Positions 29,573 through 41,040 of a stretch of 64,000 nt of DNA are shown piece after piece. Numbering within the stretch: the stretch's first letter is position 1; each line of letters starts with the position of its first letter. Position numbers and translations under genes: made by a program. Where the stretch lies: assembly GCA_030602315.1 (NCBI GenBank), contig JAUVZY010000001.1:62001-126000 (forward strand), given 5' to 3'. The notes under the pieces are model-generated. The model saw nothing but the letters and a program-made list of their open reading frames with translations, did no database searches and was not told the DNA's origin. The stretch comes from Pseudomonadaceae bacterium (GTDB taxonomy: Bacteria; Pseudomonadota; Gammaproteobacteria; Pseudomonadales; Pseudomonadaceae).

Positions 29573-29591
29573 GCCGCCTCCGGGCGTAGGC

Positions 29592-30557
29592 TCAGGTCCA
29601 CCAGGCCCTGCGTTCGGCCTTCTGCAGGTAGGACCAGGCGACGAAGCGACTGCGTTTCTGGCCCTGGCCCATTTCCACCACCTTCACGCTCACCGCGCCC
29701 AGCTTGCTCAGCTGGCCTTGCAGCAGCGGCACGTTGCCGGCCTTGGACAGCAGCGTGCTGAACCAGCAGACCTGAGTGGCGAACGCCCGGCTTTCCTCCG
29801 CCAGTCGGGCGATGAAGGCCCGCTCGCCGCCTTCGCACCACAGCTCGTTGGACTGGCCGCCGAAATTGAGCGTCGGCAGCTTGCGTGACGGGTCGAGCTT
29901 GCCCAGGTTCTTCCATTTACGCCGGCTGCCGCTGAGCGCCTCGTCGGGCCCGGCGTGGAATGGCGGATTGCACAGGGTGGCTGCAAAGCGCTCGCCCGGG
30001 GCGATCACCCCCTCGAACACGGCGCTGGGCTGCGCCTGGCGGCGCAGCTCAATCGCCGCGTCCAGCGCGTTGCCAGCGACGATCGCCTGCGCCGAGGCGA
30101 GGGCGGTGGGGTCGATGTCGCAGGCGACGAAGTGCCAGCCGTACTCATGGTGGCCGAGCAGCGGATAGATGACGTTGGCGCCGGTGCCGACATCCAACAG
30201 CCGTACCTGGTCGCCGCGTAGAATCGTCTTGCCGTTGTCGGTGGCCAGCAGATCGGCCAGGTGGTGCAGGTAGTCGGCCCGTCCCGGGATCGGCGGGCAC
30301 AGGTAGCCGGGCGGAATGTCCCACTGGGCAATCGAGTAGTAGGCGTAGAGCAGCGCGCGGTTGAACGCCTTCACGGCGGCCGGATCGGCGAAATCGATGC
30401 TGCGCTTGCCGTAGGGATTGAGCACCACGAAGCGCGCCAGTTCCGGGCACTGGGCGATCAACGCGTCAAAATCGTAGCGCCCCTGATGACGATTGCGCGG
30501 ATGCAGTGCCGGGCTGGTGTCGGCGGCGGGCGGCTGGGGTTTTCGAGGTGCTGGCAT
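29592..30557 (-). CDS. rlmF: 23S rRNA (adenine-1618-N6)-methyltransferase
   Basis: A 321-residue SAM-dependent enzyme that methylates A1618 of 23S rRNA. Seen: family N-terminus [16 protein letters not shown], the SAM motif [16 protein letters not shown], the acidic CDIDPTAL, and the catalytic NPPFH of N6-adenine methyltransferases. A Pro-rich leader ([13 protein letters not shown]) precedes the fold. Start: ATG at 30557. It follows the winged-HTH gene and nhaD on the same strand and may be the last gene of that operon (69-base gap). Confidence 0.94.
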   Translation of the reverse strand: MPAPRKPQPPAADTSPALHPRNRHQGRYDFDALIAQCPELARFVVLNPYGKRSIDFADPAAVKAFNRALLYAYYSIAQWDIPPGYLCPPIPGRADYLHHLADLLATDNGKTILRGDQVRLLDVGTGANVIYPLLGHHEYGWHFVACDIDPTALASAQAIVAGNALDAAIELRRQAQPSAVFEGVIAPGERFAATLCNPPFHAGPDEALSGSRRKWKNLGKLDPSRKLPTLNFGGQSNELWCEGGERAFIARLAEESRAFATQVCWFSTLLSKAGNVPLLQGQLSKLGAVSVKVVEMGQGQKRSRFVAWSYLQKAERRAWWT

Positions 30558-30626
30558 GGTCGGACGGGGTGGCGGACGGGCGCGGCATTGTCCGCCAAGC
30601 CCGTCTCGCCGGGAAGGGCAGGGCGC

Positions 30627-30935
30627 TCAGCGCGGCGCCGGATAGCCCAGCGCCTGTTGCAGGCGTTCGAGGTGGCGCTCGACCCAGGCGCGGTCGATCG
30701 CGCCCCAGTCGCGGATCCGGTAGCGTCCCTCGTTGTGGCGCTCGCCGTCGGCCTGCTCGAACTGGCAGTCGATGTCCAGCTCGGCCAGCGCGGCGAGGGT
30801 GTCCTGGGCCGTGCGGCGTGGCATGCCGGTGGCCGCCATCAGCGCCGGGACGCTGCTGGCGGTGCCGCTGTCGATCAGCCAGGCCACGTACAGGCGACGG
30901 TAGAAGCTGCTGCGCGTCTTGCTGATGTCCATCAT
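30627..30935 (-). CDS. winged helix-turn-helix protein (HTH_43-like)
   Basis: A 102-residue protein with a winged-helix core: RRLYVAWLIDSG, ALMAATGMPRRTAQDTLAAL as the helix-turn-helix, and EQADGERHNEGRYRIRDWG as wing. It matches the stand-alone winged-HTH family found in proteobacteria, whose role is unknown but presumably transcriptional. Start: ATG at 30935 or the next ATG at 30932. The first base lies three bases after the nhaD stop, so it is almost surely co-transcribed with the antiporter and could regulate it. Confidence 0.8.
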   Translation of the reverse strand: MMDISKTRSSFYRRLYVAWLIDSGTASSVPALMAATGMPRRTAQDTLAALAELDIDCQFEQADGERHNEGRYRIRDWGAIDRAWVERHLERLQQALGYPAPR

Positions 30936-30938
30936 GGC

Positions 30939-32303
30939 TTATCCCAGAAAGTGCAGGCCGATGTAGGTCGCGGCGCCGGCTGAATAGCCGAGGAATGCCA
31001 GCAGGGTAATGCGCCGGACATACCACATGAAGCTGATGCGCTCCATGCCCATCGCCGCCACGCCAGCCGCCGAGCCGATGATCAGGCTGCTACCGCCAGT
31101 GCCGGCGCAGAACGCCAGGAGCTCCCAGAACACGCCATCGACCATGAACTGTTGCAGCCAACCGCTATCGGCGGCGGGGGCGGTGGCGAGCATGGCTTCG
31201 GTTGCCAGCGGATACATCTGCATGGCGCCGGCCACCAGCGGGACGTTGTCCACTACCGCCGAAAGCAGGCCGATGACGTAGTTGATCGCGTAGATGTTGC
31301 CGAGCGATTCGCGCAGCAGGGTGGCAACCTCGGTCAGGTGGCCGGCGGTCGACAGGGCGGACACCGCCAACAGAATGCCGAGGAAGAACAGCACGCTGGC
31401 CGAATCGACCTTGCGCAGCACGCCGACCACCGAGAGCGGGTGCTTGTCTTCGTCGTTCTTGTTGCGGTGGATGATCTCGGTGACCACCCACAGCACGCCG
31501 AGACCGAACAGGATGCCCATGTACGGCGGCAGGTGGGTAACGGTCTTGAACACCGGCACGAACACCAGCGCGGCCAGCCCCAGCGACAGCACCAGGTTGC
31601 GCTCGAATGGGGTGGTCGGGCTGCCGTGGTCATCGCTGGCCACGCGGCGCGGACGCGGCGCCTCGCCCTTCATGGTGAAGCTGAGGATGGCCAGCGGTAC
31701 CAGCAGGCAGACCAGGCTGGGGATGAACAGGCTGGTGACCACGCCGGTCGCGGTGATCTGCTGACCGATCCACAGCATGGTGGTGGTCACGTCACCGATC
31801 GGCGACCAGGCGCCGCCGGCATTGGCCGAGATCACCACCACGCCGACGAACAGCCAGCGTTCGGGGCGTCCGCGGATCAGCTTGCGCAGCAGCGAAACCA
31901 TGACGATGGTGGTGGTCAGGTTGTCCAGCGCGGCAGAGAGGAAGAACGTCAGGAAACCGATGATCCACAGCAGATAGAGGCGCCTGCGTGTCTGGATGCG
32001 GTCGGTGATGACCTTGAAGCCTTCGTGCGAGTCGATCAGCTCGACGATGGTCATCGCGCCGAGCAGGAAGAACAGGATTTCGGCGATCTCGCCCAGGTGG
32101 TGGCGCAGCTCTTCGACCACGAATTCGCGGCTCTCGGCGCCATGCGCCGCCAGCGAAGGGATGTGCTCGATGCCCAGTACCAGCAGGCTCCAGGTCAGGG
32201 CGGCGGTGAGCAGGGCCGAGGCTGCCTTGTCGATGCGCAGGGGGTGTTCGAGCGCGATCGACAGATAACCGAGCACGAAAACGAGCGCCATGAGTGCATA
32301 CAT
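30939..32303 (-). CDS. nhaD: Na+/H+ antiporter NhaD
   Basis: A 454-residue inner-membrane antiporter of the ion transporter superfamily, exchanging Na+ or Li+ for protons. Seen: about a dozen hydrophobic segments and the NhaD-type motifs LFFLLGAMTIVELID, SAALDNLTTTIVM, SANAGGAWSPIGDVTTTMLW (cut here by convention into parts: SANAGG and SPIGDVTTT), and a second-half VVDNVPLVAGAM matching the first-half DNLTT. Start: ATG at 32303. First gene before the winged-HTH and rlmF. A GC-only hairpin separates it from valS upstream. Confidence 0.92.
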   Translation of the reverse strand: MYALMALVFVLGYLSIALEHPLRIDKAASALLTAALTWSLLVLGIEHIPSLAAHGAESREFVVEELRHHLGEIAEILFFLLGAMTIVELIDSHEGFKVITDRIQTRRRLYLLWIIGFLTFFLSAALDNLTTTIVMVSLLRKLIRGRPERWLFVGVVVISANAGGAWSPIGDVTTTMLWIGQQITATGVVTSLFIPSLVCLLVPLAILSFTMKGEAPRPRRVASDDHGSPTTPFERNLVLSLGLAALVFVPVFKTVTHLPPYMGILFGLGVLWVVTEIIHRNKNDEDKHPLSVVGVLRKVDSASVLFFLGILLAVSALSTAGHLTEVATLLRESLGNIYAINYVIGLLSAVVDNVPLVAGAMQMYPLATEAMLATAPAADSGWLQQFMVDGVFWELLAFCAGTGGSSLIIGSAAGVAAMGMERISFMWYVRRITLLAFLGYSAGAATYIGLHFLG

Positions 32304-32441
32304 GGGAAAGACCGTCCGTTCAAAAAGTTACGAATTATGACGGACGCGGCGGGGCCGCGACAGCGCTATTCAGAGGCGTGGCGGGGGCTTTTGGTGCCGG
32401 TTGTCTAGTGCTTGCGCACTGCTACCGGAGCGTTACCGGAG

Positions 32442-32465
32442 GCGTGGCGGCGGACGCCGCCACGC
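32442..32465 (-). terminator. hairpin after valS, no T run
   Basis: Perfect ten-base-pair stem GCGTGGCGGC (32442-32451) / GCCGCCACGC (32456-32465) with a four-base loop, nine bases past the valS stop on the minus strand. There is no T run downstream, so it may work with Rho or only protect the message end. Confidence 0.5.
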
Positions 32466-32473
32466 GAGGGGGG

Positions 32474-35308
32474 TTACAGGCTGGCGATACGGGCGCGTTG
32501 TTCAGCCAGCTTGGCCAGTGCCTGCTCGGCTTCGGCGAGCTTGGCGCGCTCCTTGTCGATCACCTCGGCGGGCGCCTTGGCGACGAAGCCTTCGTTGGAC
32601 AGCTTGCCGCCGACGCGCTTGACCTCGCCATCGAGCTTGGCGATTTCCTTGTCCAGCCGCGCCAGTTCGGCATCCTTGTCGATCAGCCCGGCCATCGGCA
32701 CCAGCACTTCCATCTCGCCCACCAGGGCGGTGGCGGCCAGCGGCGCTTCCTGATCGGCCGGCAGCACGGTAATGCTTTCCAGCTTGGCGAGCTTCTTCAG
32801 CATCGGCTCGTTCTCGGCCAGGCGACGGCGATCGGTGGTGTCGGCGTTGCGCAGCACCAGGTCGATCTTCCTGGCCATGGAGATGTTCATCTCGCCGCGG
32901 ATCTGCCGCACGCCGAGCATCAGTGCCTTGACCCACTCGATGTCGCCTTCGGCCTGCTCGTCGAAGCGCGACGGGTCGAACTCCGGCCAGGGTTGCAGCA
33001 TCAGGGTCGCGCCGCGCTTGCCGGCCAACGGTGCCACGCGCTGCCAGATTTCCTCACTGATGAACGGCATGAAGGGGTGCGCCAGGCGCAGGGCGGTTTC
33101 CAGCACGCGCGCCAGGGTGCGGCGGGTGCCACGCTGGCGTTCGGCGGATGCACTCTCGTCCCACAGCACGGGTTTGACCAGTTCCAGGTACCAGGCGCAG
33201 TACTCGTCCCAGATGAACTCGTAGAGGGCCTGGGCAGCGAGGTCGAAACGGAAGGCTTCCAGCTGGCGGGTGACTTCCGCTTCGGTGCGCTGCAGCGCCG
33301 AGATGATCCAGCGGTCCACCGACGACAGCTCGACGGGCTCGTCGTTGACCCCGGTGTCCTTGCCCTCGGTGTTCTCGAACACGAAGTTCGCCGCGTTCCA
33401 CAGCTTGTTGCAGAAGTTGCGGTAGCCCTCGACCCGGCCCATGTCGAACTTGATGTCGCGGCCGGTGGAAGCCAGCGAGCAGAAGGTGAAACGCAGGGCG
33501 TCGGTGCCGTAGCTGGCGATGCCCTCGGGGAATTCGGCCTTGGTCTGCTTGGCGATCTTCTCGGCCAGCTTGGGCTGCATCATGCCGCTGGTGCGCTTGG
33601 CGAGCAGCTCGTCGAGGGTGATGCCGTCGACGATGTCCAGCGGGTCGAGCACGTTGCCCTTGGACTTGGACATCTTCTGGCCCTGCGCATCGCGCACCAG
33701 GCCATGGACGTAGACCGTCTTGAACGGAATCTGCCCAGTCAGGTGCAGGCTCATCATGATCATCCGGGCGACCCAGAAGAAGATGATGTCGAAACCGGTC
33801 ACCAGCACGTCGGTGGGGTGGAAGGTCTTGAGGAAGTCGGTCTGCTCCGGCCAGCCCAGGGTGGAGAAGGTCCACAGGCCCGAGCTGAACCAGGTGTCCA
33901 GCACGTCTTCGTCCTGGCGCAGGTCGACGTTGTTGGCGATACCGTACTTGGTGCGTACCTCGGCTTCATCACGGCCGACGTAGACGTTGCCCGCCTCGTC
34001 GTACCAGGCCGGGATGCGATGGCCCCACCAGAGCTGGCGGCTGATGCACCAGTCCTGGATGTCACGCATCCAGGAGAAATACATGTTCTCGTACTGCTTG
34101 GGCACGAACTGGATCTGGCCGCTCTCCACGGCGGCGATGGCTTTCTCGGCCAGCGGCTTGGTGGAAACGTACCACTGGTCGGTCAGCCAGGGCTCGATGA
34201 TGGTGCCGGAGCGGTCGCCGCGCGGAACCTTCAGCGCGTGGTCGTCGATCTTCTCCAGAAGCCCCATGCCGTCGAACTCGGCGACGATGGCCTTGCGCGC
34301 GTCGAAGCGATCCATGTGCGCGTAGCCGTCGGGCAGTCTGGCCTCGACATGATCGTTCAGCGTGCCGTCGAGGTTGAACACCTGCGCCTGGGCCAGGATG
34401 CGCGCATCGCGGTCGAAGATGTTGATCAGCGGCAGGTTGTGGCGCTTGCCGACTTCGTAGTCGTTGAAGTCATGCGCCGGGGTGATCTTCACGCAGCCGG
34501 TGCCGAACTCGCGGTCGACGTAGTCGTCGGCGATGATCGGGATCAGGCGGTTGGCGATCGGCAGCAGCACGTGACGGCCGATCAGGTCCTTGTAGCGCTC
34601 GTCTTCCGGGTGCACGGCCACGGCCGCATCACCGAGCATGGTTTCCGGGCGGGTGGTGGCGACCACCAGATAGTCCAGCCCCTCGGCGGTGCGGGCACCA
34701 TCGGCCAACGGGTAGCGCAGGTTCCAGAGGTAGCCCTTCTCGTCGTGGTTTTCCACTTCCAGGTCGGAAATGGCGGTGTGCAGCTTGGTGTCCCAGTTGA
34801 CCAGGCGCTTGCCGCGGTAGATCAGTCCGTCCTCATGCAGGCGGACGAAGGCTTCCTTGACCGCTTCGGACAGCCCTTCGTCCATGGTAAAGCGCTCGCG
34901 CGACCAATCCACCGAGGAGCCCAGGCGACGGATCTGCCGGGTGATGGTGCCGCCGGACTGTTCTTTCCACTCCCAGACCTTGTCGAGGAACTTGTCGCGG
35001 CCGAGATCGTGCCGGCTCACGCCGTGGGCGGACAGCTGGCGTTCTACCACCATCTGGGTGGCGATGCCGGCATGGTCGGTGCCCGGCTGCCACAGGGTGT
35101 TGCGGCCCTGCATGCGGCGCCAGCGGATCAGCGCGTCCATGATCGCATTGTTGAAGCCATGGCCCATGTGCAGGCTGCCGGTGACGTTCGGCGGCGGGAT
35201 CATGATGGTGTAGGGCTCGCCGGAGCCTTGCGGGGCGAAGTAGTTCTTCGATTCCCATTCCTGGTACCAGCGGGATTCGATGGCATGTGGCTGATAGGTT
35301 TTGTCCAT
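32474..35308 (-). CDS. valS: valyl-tRNA synthetase
   Basis: A 944-residue class I synthetase charging tRNA-Val and editing Thr. Seen: HIGH-type motif [13 protein letters not shown] (HMGH at 47-50), the editing-domain [10 protein letters not shown], the KMSKS loop at 545-549 ([10 protein letters not shown]), and a C-terminal coiled-coil ([20 protein letters not shown]) typical of ValRS. Start: ATG at 35308. A -10-like TATACT sits about 42 bases upstream but without a matching -35, and the gene is probably also read through from pepA-holC. Confidence 0.97.
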   Translation of the reverse strand: MDKTYQPHAIESRWYQEWESKNYFAPQGSGEPYTIMIPPPNVTGSLHMGHGFNNAIMDALIRWRRMQGRNTLWQPGTDHAGIATQMVVERQLSAHGVSRHDLGRDKFLDKVWEWKEQSGGTITRQIRRLGSSVDWSRERFTMDEGLSEAVKEAFVRLHEDGLIYRGKRLVNWDTKLHTAISDLEVENHDEKGYLWNLRYPLADGARTAEGLDYLVVATTRPETMLGDAAVAVHPEDERYKDLIGRHVLLPIANRLIPIIADDYVDREFGTGCVKITPAHDFNDYEVGKRHNLPLINIFDRDARILAQAQVFNLDGTLNDHVEARLPDGYAHMDRFDARKAIVAEFDGMGLLEKIDDHALKVPRGDRSGTIIEPWLTDQWYVSTKPLAEKAIAAVESGQIQFVPKQYENMYFSWMRDIQDWCISRQLWWGHRIPAWYDEAGNVYVGRDEAEVRTKYGIANNVDLRQDEDVLDTWFSSGLWTFSTLGWPEQTDFLKTFHPTDVLVTGFDIIFFWVARMIMMSLHLTGQIPFKTVYVHGLVRDAQGQKMSKSKGNVLDPLDIVDGITLDELLAKRTSGMMQPKLAEKIAKQTKAEFPEGIASYGTDALRFTFCSLASTGRDIKFDMGRVEGYRNFCNKLWNAANFVFENTEGKDTGVNDEPVELSSVDRWIISALQRTEAEVTRQLEAFRFDLAAQALYEFIWDEYCAWYLELVKPVLWDESASAERQRGTRRTLARVLETALRLAHPFMPFISEEIWQRVAPLAGKRGATLMLQPWPEFDPSRFDEQAEGDIEWVKALMLGVRQIRGEMNISMARKIDLVLRNADTTDRRRLAENEPMLKKLAKLESITVLPADQEAPLAATALVGEMEVLVPMAGLIDKDAELARLDKEIAKLDGEVKRVGGKLSNEGFVAKAPAEVIDKERAKLAEAEQALAKLAEQRARIASL

Positions 35309-35393
35309 GCGGCGAGAACCTTAAGAGACGGCTGATCGAAAGGGGCGAAGTATAAAGGCAAACGCGCCCTGCCGGCGCGGCAGGCAGGGTGGG

Positions 35394-35738
35394 TCAGTCG
35401 TGCGGCGGGCGACGCAGGGCGTCCAGGCTCGCTTCGAGGCGCAGGCGGACCTCCGCCTCGATCCGGGGCATGAATTCGTCGATCACCTGCTGCACGATCA
35501 GACTCGCCTGGGCGCGCACCTCGGGTGTGAGCGTCGCGCCCGGGCGTGTGGCGTCGAGAAACGGCCGTGCTGCCGCTTCCGCGCTCGGTTCGGCCGCGGG
35601 CAGCACCACGTCGCACAGCAGGGGCACGTCATCCGGCAGCGGGGGTGTCGCTACGGGGATTGCCGGCGATTCCAGAAGCTCCTGGATCGCTTGCAGGTCG
35701 TCGAGCAATTGCTGGGGCTGGTCGGCGGTGGGGGTCAT
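35394..35738 (-). CDS. conserved hypothetical between holC and valS
   Basis: A 114-residue acidic protein: a disordered, Pro/Ala-rich N-terminal two thirds (IPVATPPLPDDVPLL, AAEPSAEAAARP) and a helical C-terminus (VRAQASLIVQQVIDEFMPRI, EAEVRLRLEASLDAL) that looks like a short coiled coil. Pseudomonas species keep a similar gene in this place. It starts 12 bases after holC, so the pair is one unit. Function is not known; a role with the polymerase chi subunit would be a guess from context only. Confidence 0.75.
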   Translation of the reverse strand: MTPTADQPQQLLDDLQAIQELLESPAIPVATPPLPDDVPLLCDVVLPAAEPSAEAAARPFLDATRPGATLTPEVRAQASLIVQQVIDEFMPRIEAEVRLRLEASLDALRRPPHD

Positions 35739-35750
35739 CGGTGGGGCGTT

Positions 35751-36179
35751 TTACAGTTCGACGCGCTGCGGATCATAGCCTTGCTGGCGATAGCGGCGGA
35801 AATTGTCCCGACTGGTGGCCAGTTGCTGCGGCTCCTGATTGACGATCTCGATTACCCGGGCGAAGTGCTGCAGATGCAGTGATGGCGTGGAGCACAGGTT
35901 GATCAGCACGCCCTGGGCGGTGCTGGCAGGGGGTTTGGTGTCGTCCAGGCCCAGCTGGATCGGCGCCGTTTCGGCGTCGCTGGCCAGCGCGTGGGGCAGG
36001 AAGCGCTCGGGCCGAAACCGCCAGAGCAGCTCGTCTATTGCCGACTGCTGCGCGTCGTCGGCGCAGCGGATGAACGTCGGCAGGTCATGCTGCCAGGCTT
36101 TGGCGGCCAGCCGACAGGCGGCCAGCAGGCGACCGTAGGGGTCGCTGTCTGGCAACACGTAGAACTCGATGCGGGGCAT
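35751..36179 (-). CDS. holC: DNA polymerase III subunit chi
   Basis: A 142-residue HolC, the clamp-loader accessory subunit that binds single-stranded DNA-binding protein. Seen: the family start RIEFYVLPDSDP, acidic-aromatic patch FIRCADDAQQSAIDELLW, and FLPHALASDAETAPIQLG which matches the HolC core. Start: ATG at 36179. It is 55 bases downstream of pepA, with the hypothetical and valS following, the arrangement common in gammaproteobacteria. Confidence 0.93.
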   Translation of the reverse strand: MPRIEFYVLPDSDPYGRLLAACRLAAKAWQHDLPTFIRCADDAQQSAIDELLWRFRPERFLPHALASDAETAPIQLGLDDTKPPASTAQGVLINLCSTPSLHLQHFARVIEIVNQEPQQLATSRDNFRRYRQQGYDPQRVEL

Positions 36180-36234
36180 GGCAGGCTTCAGCTGGAGAGA
36201 CCGGCGCTGACCGCACCGGGCAAATGGTGGGGCG

Positions 36235-37734
<1,500 letters not shown>

Positions 37735-37861
37735 TCAAGACAAGGCGGCGGGATTTCTGGATAATGCCCGCTATTTTTCCGGCGGCGATCTGCCTGCGCG
37801 GCAAAGCTGACGGCTAGTTTGAGCATAGCCGCCGGAGCCTGACAACCCTGGAGTGTCCGGT

Positions 37862-38983
37862 TTGATCGTCTTCCGTTATCTGTCTCGTGAGCTACTGGTC
37901 ACGGTGACCGCGGTCAGCGCGGTGCTGCTGGTCATCATCATGAGCGGTCGCTTCATCAAGTACCTGGCACAAGCTGCCCAGGGCCTGCTCGACCCCGGCG
38001 TGCTGTTTCTGATCATGGGCTTTCGCATGCCCGGATTCCTGCAGCTGATTCTTCCGCTGGGGCTGTTCCTCGGGGTGCTGCTGGCCTATGGGCGCTTGTA
38101 TCTCGATAGCGAGATGACCGTGCTGTCGGCCACCGGCATGAGCCAGAACCGCCTGCTGGTCTACACCCTCGGGCCGGCGGCGCTGGTGGCGGCGCTGGTC
38201 GGTTGGCTGAGCCTGGTGGCCGCGCCTCAGGGGCTCGCTGAGGTGGAGCGGATCCTGAACGAGCAGGACAGCCTGACCGAGTTCGATACCCTGGTTCCTG
38301 GTCGCTTCCAGAAGCTGCGCGACGGTACCCGGGTCACCTATACCCGCGAGCTCTCCGACGACCGCACCGAGCTGGCCGGAATCTTCATCTCCGAAACCAG
38401 CAGCACCACGGCCGGCAAGCGCGGTCTCACGGTGCTGGTTGCAGAGAGCGGCCGCCAGGAAATCCAGCCTGACGGCAGTCGCTACCTGATCCTGGAGAAC
38501 GGCTACCGCTACGACGGCCGTCCGGGTCAGGCCGACTACCGGGTGATTCGCTACGACACCTACGGGGTGCTGTTGCCGCGGCCTGAGGTGGCGGTTGAGC
38601 TCAACGATCTGGAGGCGGTGCCCAGCAAGGAGCTGTGGTCCAGCGACAAGCCGCGTCATCGCACCGAACTGCAATGGCGTCTTTCGCTGCCGCTGCTGGT
38701 ATTTGTGGTCACCGTGATGGCAGTGCCGCTGGCTCGGGTGAACCCGCGCCAGGGGCGTTATCTCAAGCTGTTGCCGGCGATTTTGCTGTACATGGCCTAT
38801 CTGTCGCTGCTGATCGCGGCGCGTAGTGCCTTGGACAAGGGCCGGCTGCCGCCGGCGCTCGGACTGTGGTGGGTGCACGGCTTGTTCCTGGCGATCGGTC
38901 TTGGCCTGCTGTACTGGGAGCCGTTGCGTCTGCGCCTGGCGGCGCGCCGTTCTGCTGCGGGAGGTCGTCATGTCCAGGCTTGA
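37862..38983 (+). CDS. lptF: LPS export permease LptF
   Basis: A 373-residue inner-membrane subunit of the LptB2FG ABC exporter that extracts LPS from the inner membrane. Seen: the N-terminal helix VFRYLSRELLVTVTAVSAVL, the MSGRFIKYLAQAAQG loop, a periplasmic beta-jellyroll domain in the middle, and three C-terminal helices. Start: TTG at 37862 (MIVFRYLSREL), eight bases after GGAG; a GTG at 37853 would overlap that GGAG and so is unlikely. Overlaps lptG by 14 bases. Confidence 0.95.
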   Translation: MIVFRYLSRELLVTVTAVSAVLLVIIMSGRFIKYLAQAAQGLLDPGVLFLIMGFRMPGFLQLILPLGLFLGVLLAYGRLYLDSEMTVLSATGMSQNRLLVYTLGPAALVAALVGWLSLVAAPQGLAEVERILNEQDSLTEFDTLVPGRFQKLRDGTRVTYTRELSDDRTELAGIFISETSSTTAGKRGLTVLVAESGRQEIQPDGSRYLILENGYRYDGRPGQADYRVIRYDTYGVLLPRPEVAVELNDLEAVPSKELWSSDKPRHRTELQWRLSLPLLVFVVTVMAVPLARVNPRQGRYLKLLPAILLYMAYLSLLIAARSALDKGRLPPALGLWWVHGLFLAIGLGLLYWEPLRLRLAARRSAAGGRHVQA

Positions 38984-40031
38984 TCGCTATATCGGCTGGC
39001 ATGTCCTGATGGCGGTCATTGCTGTGTCCGGGGTCATCGTCGGGCTGGCGTTGCTGTTCGCGTTCATCGACGAGCTGGGCGACATCGAAGGTGGCTACGG
39101 TACGCTCGATGCGCTGGTCTACGTGCTGCTGACCGGGCCGCGCCGTCTTTATGAAATGTTGCCGATGGCGGCGCTGATCGGCTGTCTCATTGGCCTGGGA
39201 ACGCTGGCCAGCAGCTCCGAGCTGACCATCATGCGCGCTGCCGGCATGTCGTTGGGCCGGATCGTCTGGGCAGTTATCAAGCCGGCTCTGGCGCTGATGC
39301 TGGTCGGCATTCTGATCGGCGAGTACCTGGCTCCCTGGACCGAGGATATCGCCCAGGCCCGGCGCTCGATGGCTCTTGGTCGCGGCGAAGCGCAAAGCAG
39401 CAAGAGCGGCTTGTGGCATCGGCAGGGCGATGAGTTCGTGCACGTCAACGCCGTCCAGCCCAATGGTGTGCTGCTCGGGGTGACGCGCTACCGCTTTGAT
39501 GATGAGCGTCAGATGCTGTCGGCGAGTTTCGCGCGGCGGGCGGAATACCAGGGGGATCACTGGTTGTTGCGTAGCATCAGCACCACGCATTTTCGCGGCG
39601 ATCGCACCGAGCTCGAGCAGGCTGCCGAGTCACGCTGGGACGTTGAACTGTCCCCGCAGTTGCTAAGCACGGTGGTGCTTGAGCCGGAGTCGCTCTCGAT
39701 CAGTGGGCTATGGCGATACATTCATTACCTGGGCGAACAGGGGCTCAACAATGCCCGCTATTGGCTGGCGTTCTGGACCAAGGCCCTGCAGCCACTGGTG
39801 ACGCTGTCGCTGGTGCTGATGGCGGTATCCTTCATCTTTGGCCCGCTTCGCTCGGTGACCCTGGGGCAGCGCATCTTCACCGGTGTGGTCGTGGGGTTCG
39901 TCTTTCGGATCGCCCAGGATCTGCTTGGGCCGGCCAGTCAGGTGTTCGGCTTCTCGCCGCTGCTGGCCGTGGTGGTGCCGGCGGGTATCAGTGCGCTGAT
40001 CGGCTTGTGGCTGTTGCGTCGGGCTGGATGA
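38970..40031 (+). CDS. lptG: LPS export permease LptG
   Basis: A 353-residue partner of LptF, same fold: N-terminal helices (RYIGWHVLMAVIAVSGVIVG), periplasmic jellyroll, and C-terminal helices (VTLSLVLMAVSFIFGPL). Start: ATG at 38970 (MSRLDRYIG) behind GGGAGG inside lptF, so the two are translationally coupled and made in equal amounts. The ATPase LptB is not in the window. Confidence 0.95.
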   Translation: MSRLDRYIGWHVLMAVIAVSGVIVGLALLFAFIDELGDIEGGYGTLDALVYVLLTGPRRLYEMLPMAALIGCLIGLGTLASSSELTIMRAAGMSLGRIVWAVIKPALALMLVGILIGEYLAPWTEDIAQARRSMALGRGEAQSSKSGLWHRQGDEFVHVNAVQPNGVLLGVTRYRFDDERQMLSASFARRAEYQGDHWLLRSISTTHFRGDRTELEQAAESRWDVELSPQLLSTVVLEPESLSISGLWRYIHYLGEQGLNNARYWLAFWTKALQPLVTLSLVLMAVSFIFGPLRSVTLGQRIFTGVVVGFVFRIAQDLLGPASQVFGFSPLLAVVVPAGISALIGLWLLRRAG

Positions 40032-40052
40032 TTCGCGCCGCTGAGTGAGTGG

Positions 40053-40074
40053 CGCGGCCGGTCCTGCGGCCGCG
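40053..40074. terminator. hairpin between lptG and the RDD gene, no T run
   Basis: Eight-base-pair stem CGCGGCCG (40053-40060) / CGGCCGCG (40067-40074) with a six-base loop, between the stops of two convergent genes. No T run on either side; a weak bidirectional terminator at most. Confidence 0.4.
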
Positions 40075-40079
40075 TACCG

Positions 40080-40577
40080 CTATTTCTTGTGCACGCCTTT
40101 GGGTAGCTGCACCACCACGCTCTCCGAATAGATGTCGTGCCAGGTGCGCTTTTGCTTGTCCCACAGGGCCCACCAGTAACCCAGGCCAAAGCACAGCCAG
40201 GATGCGATCGCCAGCAGAAAGCGCAGCAGGGACTGCCACAGGTCGATGGCCGTGCCGTCGCTGTTCTGAATGCGCACGCCCCAAACCTGCATGCCCAGCG
40301 TCTGGCCGTTGTGCGTCCAGAACTTGGCGAAAAAGCCAAACAGGCTGATCAAGAGTACCGAAGAGAGGATTGGATCGACGTCGAGTCGGCCCTGCTCGGC
40401 CAGTGCCTGCAGGTGCTCGCTGCCGTAGATCAGGCGCAACACGACTTGCTGATAAACGAGGGTAACCACCATCAGCAGCGCCACGGACAGCAGAAAGTCA
40501 TAGAACATGGCGGCCAGGCGGCGAGGGAGTCCCGCAGCGGGGAATTGGCCTTGCGGATGGAGAGGGTGTTTGCGCAT
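40080..40577 (-). CDS. RDD-family membrane protein
   Basis: A 165-residue protein with three hydrophobic helices and the RDD-type pattern: GLPRRLAAMFYDFLL for helix 1 (Arg then Asp), a central helix ISLFGFFAKFW followed by TLGMQVWGVRI, and a third helix AIASWLCFGLGYWWALWD. RDD proteins are proposed transporters or ion antiporters, mostly unproven. Start: ATG at 40577. Lies downstream of the cold-shock gene but behind its terminator. Confidence 0.85.
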   Translation of the reverse strand: MRKHPLHPQGQFPAAGLPRRLAAMFYDFLLSVALLMVVTLVYQQVVLRLIYGSEHLQALAEQGRLDVDPILSSVLLISLFGFFAKFWTHNGQTLGMQVWGVRIQNSDGTAIDLWQSLLRFLLAIASWLCFGLGYWWALWDKQKRTWHDIYSESVVVQLPKGVHKK

Positions 40578-40626
40578 CGTCGCTTCTCGTGGATAAGGCG
40601 CGGCGCATTCTACTTTATCGCGAGCA

Positions 40627-40657
40627 ATAAAAAGCCCCTGATGTTTCCATCAGGGGC
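40627..40657 (-). terminator. rho-independent terminator of the cold-shock gene
   Basis: On the minus strand: 11-base-pair stem AGCCCCTGATG/CATCAGGGGCT (40632-40642 and 40647-40657), four-base loop, then a T run (A run at 40627-40632 on the plus strand). It begins 17 bases past the cold-shock stop. Confidence 0.93.
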
Positions 40658-40673
40658 TCTTCAAAGCGGAGGC

Positions 40674-40886
40674 TTAGCCCAGGATCTGAACCTGGTCCGC
40701 CTGCATGCCTTTTTGGCCTTGCACGGCGACGAAGGTGACCTTCTGGCCTTCTTTCAGGCTCTTGAAGCCATTGCCTTCGATTGCACGGAAGTGAACGAAC
40801 AGATCCGGGCCGCTTTCGGGAGTGATGAAGCCGTAGCCCTTCTCGTCGTTAAACCACTTAACAGTGCCGCTCTGACGATTCGACAT
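40674..40886 (-). CDS. cold-shock domain protein (CspA family)
   Basis: A 70-residue single cold-shock domain, an RNA/DNA chaperone. Seen: RNP1 motif KGYGFITP and RNP2 motif LFVHFRAI, with the GTVKWFN start strand. Start: ATG at 40886 with AAGG ten bases upstream. Monocistronic, with its own terminator and a probable leader of about 150 bases, a common feature of cold-regulated csp genes. Which of the several Pseudomonas paralogues it corresponds to cannot be settled. Confidence 0.96.
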   Translation of the reverse strand: MSNRQSGTVKWFNDEKGYGFITPESGPDLFVHFRAIEGNGFKSLKEGQKVTFVAVQGQKGMQADQVQILG

Positions 40887-41040
40887 ATCTGATTACCTTG
40901 AAACTATGTATTGAATGACAGCCCACAGGTTAGGGCTGGGGACTGTTGCAGCAGGTAAGAGAAGTCGAGCGATGAAGCGGATCTGAAGATCTACCGCACC
41001 AGGTCACGATTCAACAGCGACCCATGCAAACAGTGGGAGC

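Noticed and set aside
32294..35335. A 1013-residue open frame on the plus strand opposite valS
   Set aside because: It mirrors valS codon by codon in GC-rich DNA, has no domain pattern, and valS on the minus strand has full synthetase motifs.
35309..35393. T-box or other leader control ahead of valS
   Set aside because: The 85-base gap is too short for a T-box and shows no specifier or antiterminator; T-boxes are also not expected in this group.
37853..37861. GTG start for lptF at 37853
   Set aside because: The GTG overlaps the only good ribosome-binding site (GGAG), which is well placed for the TTG at 37862.
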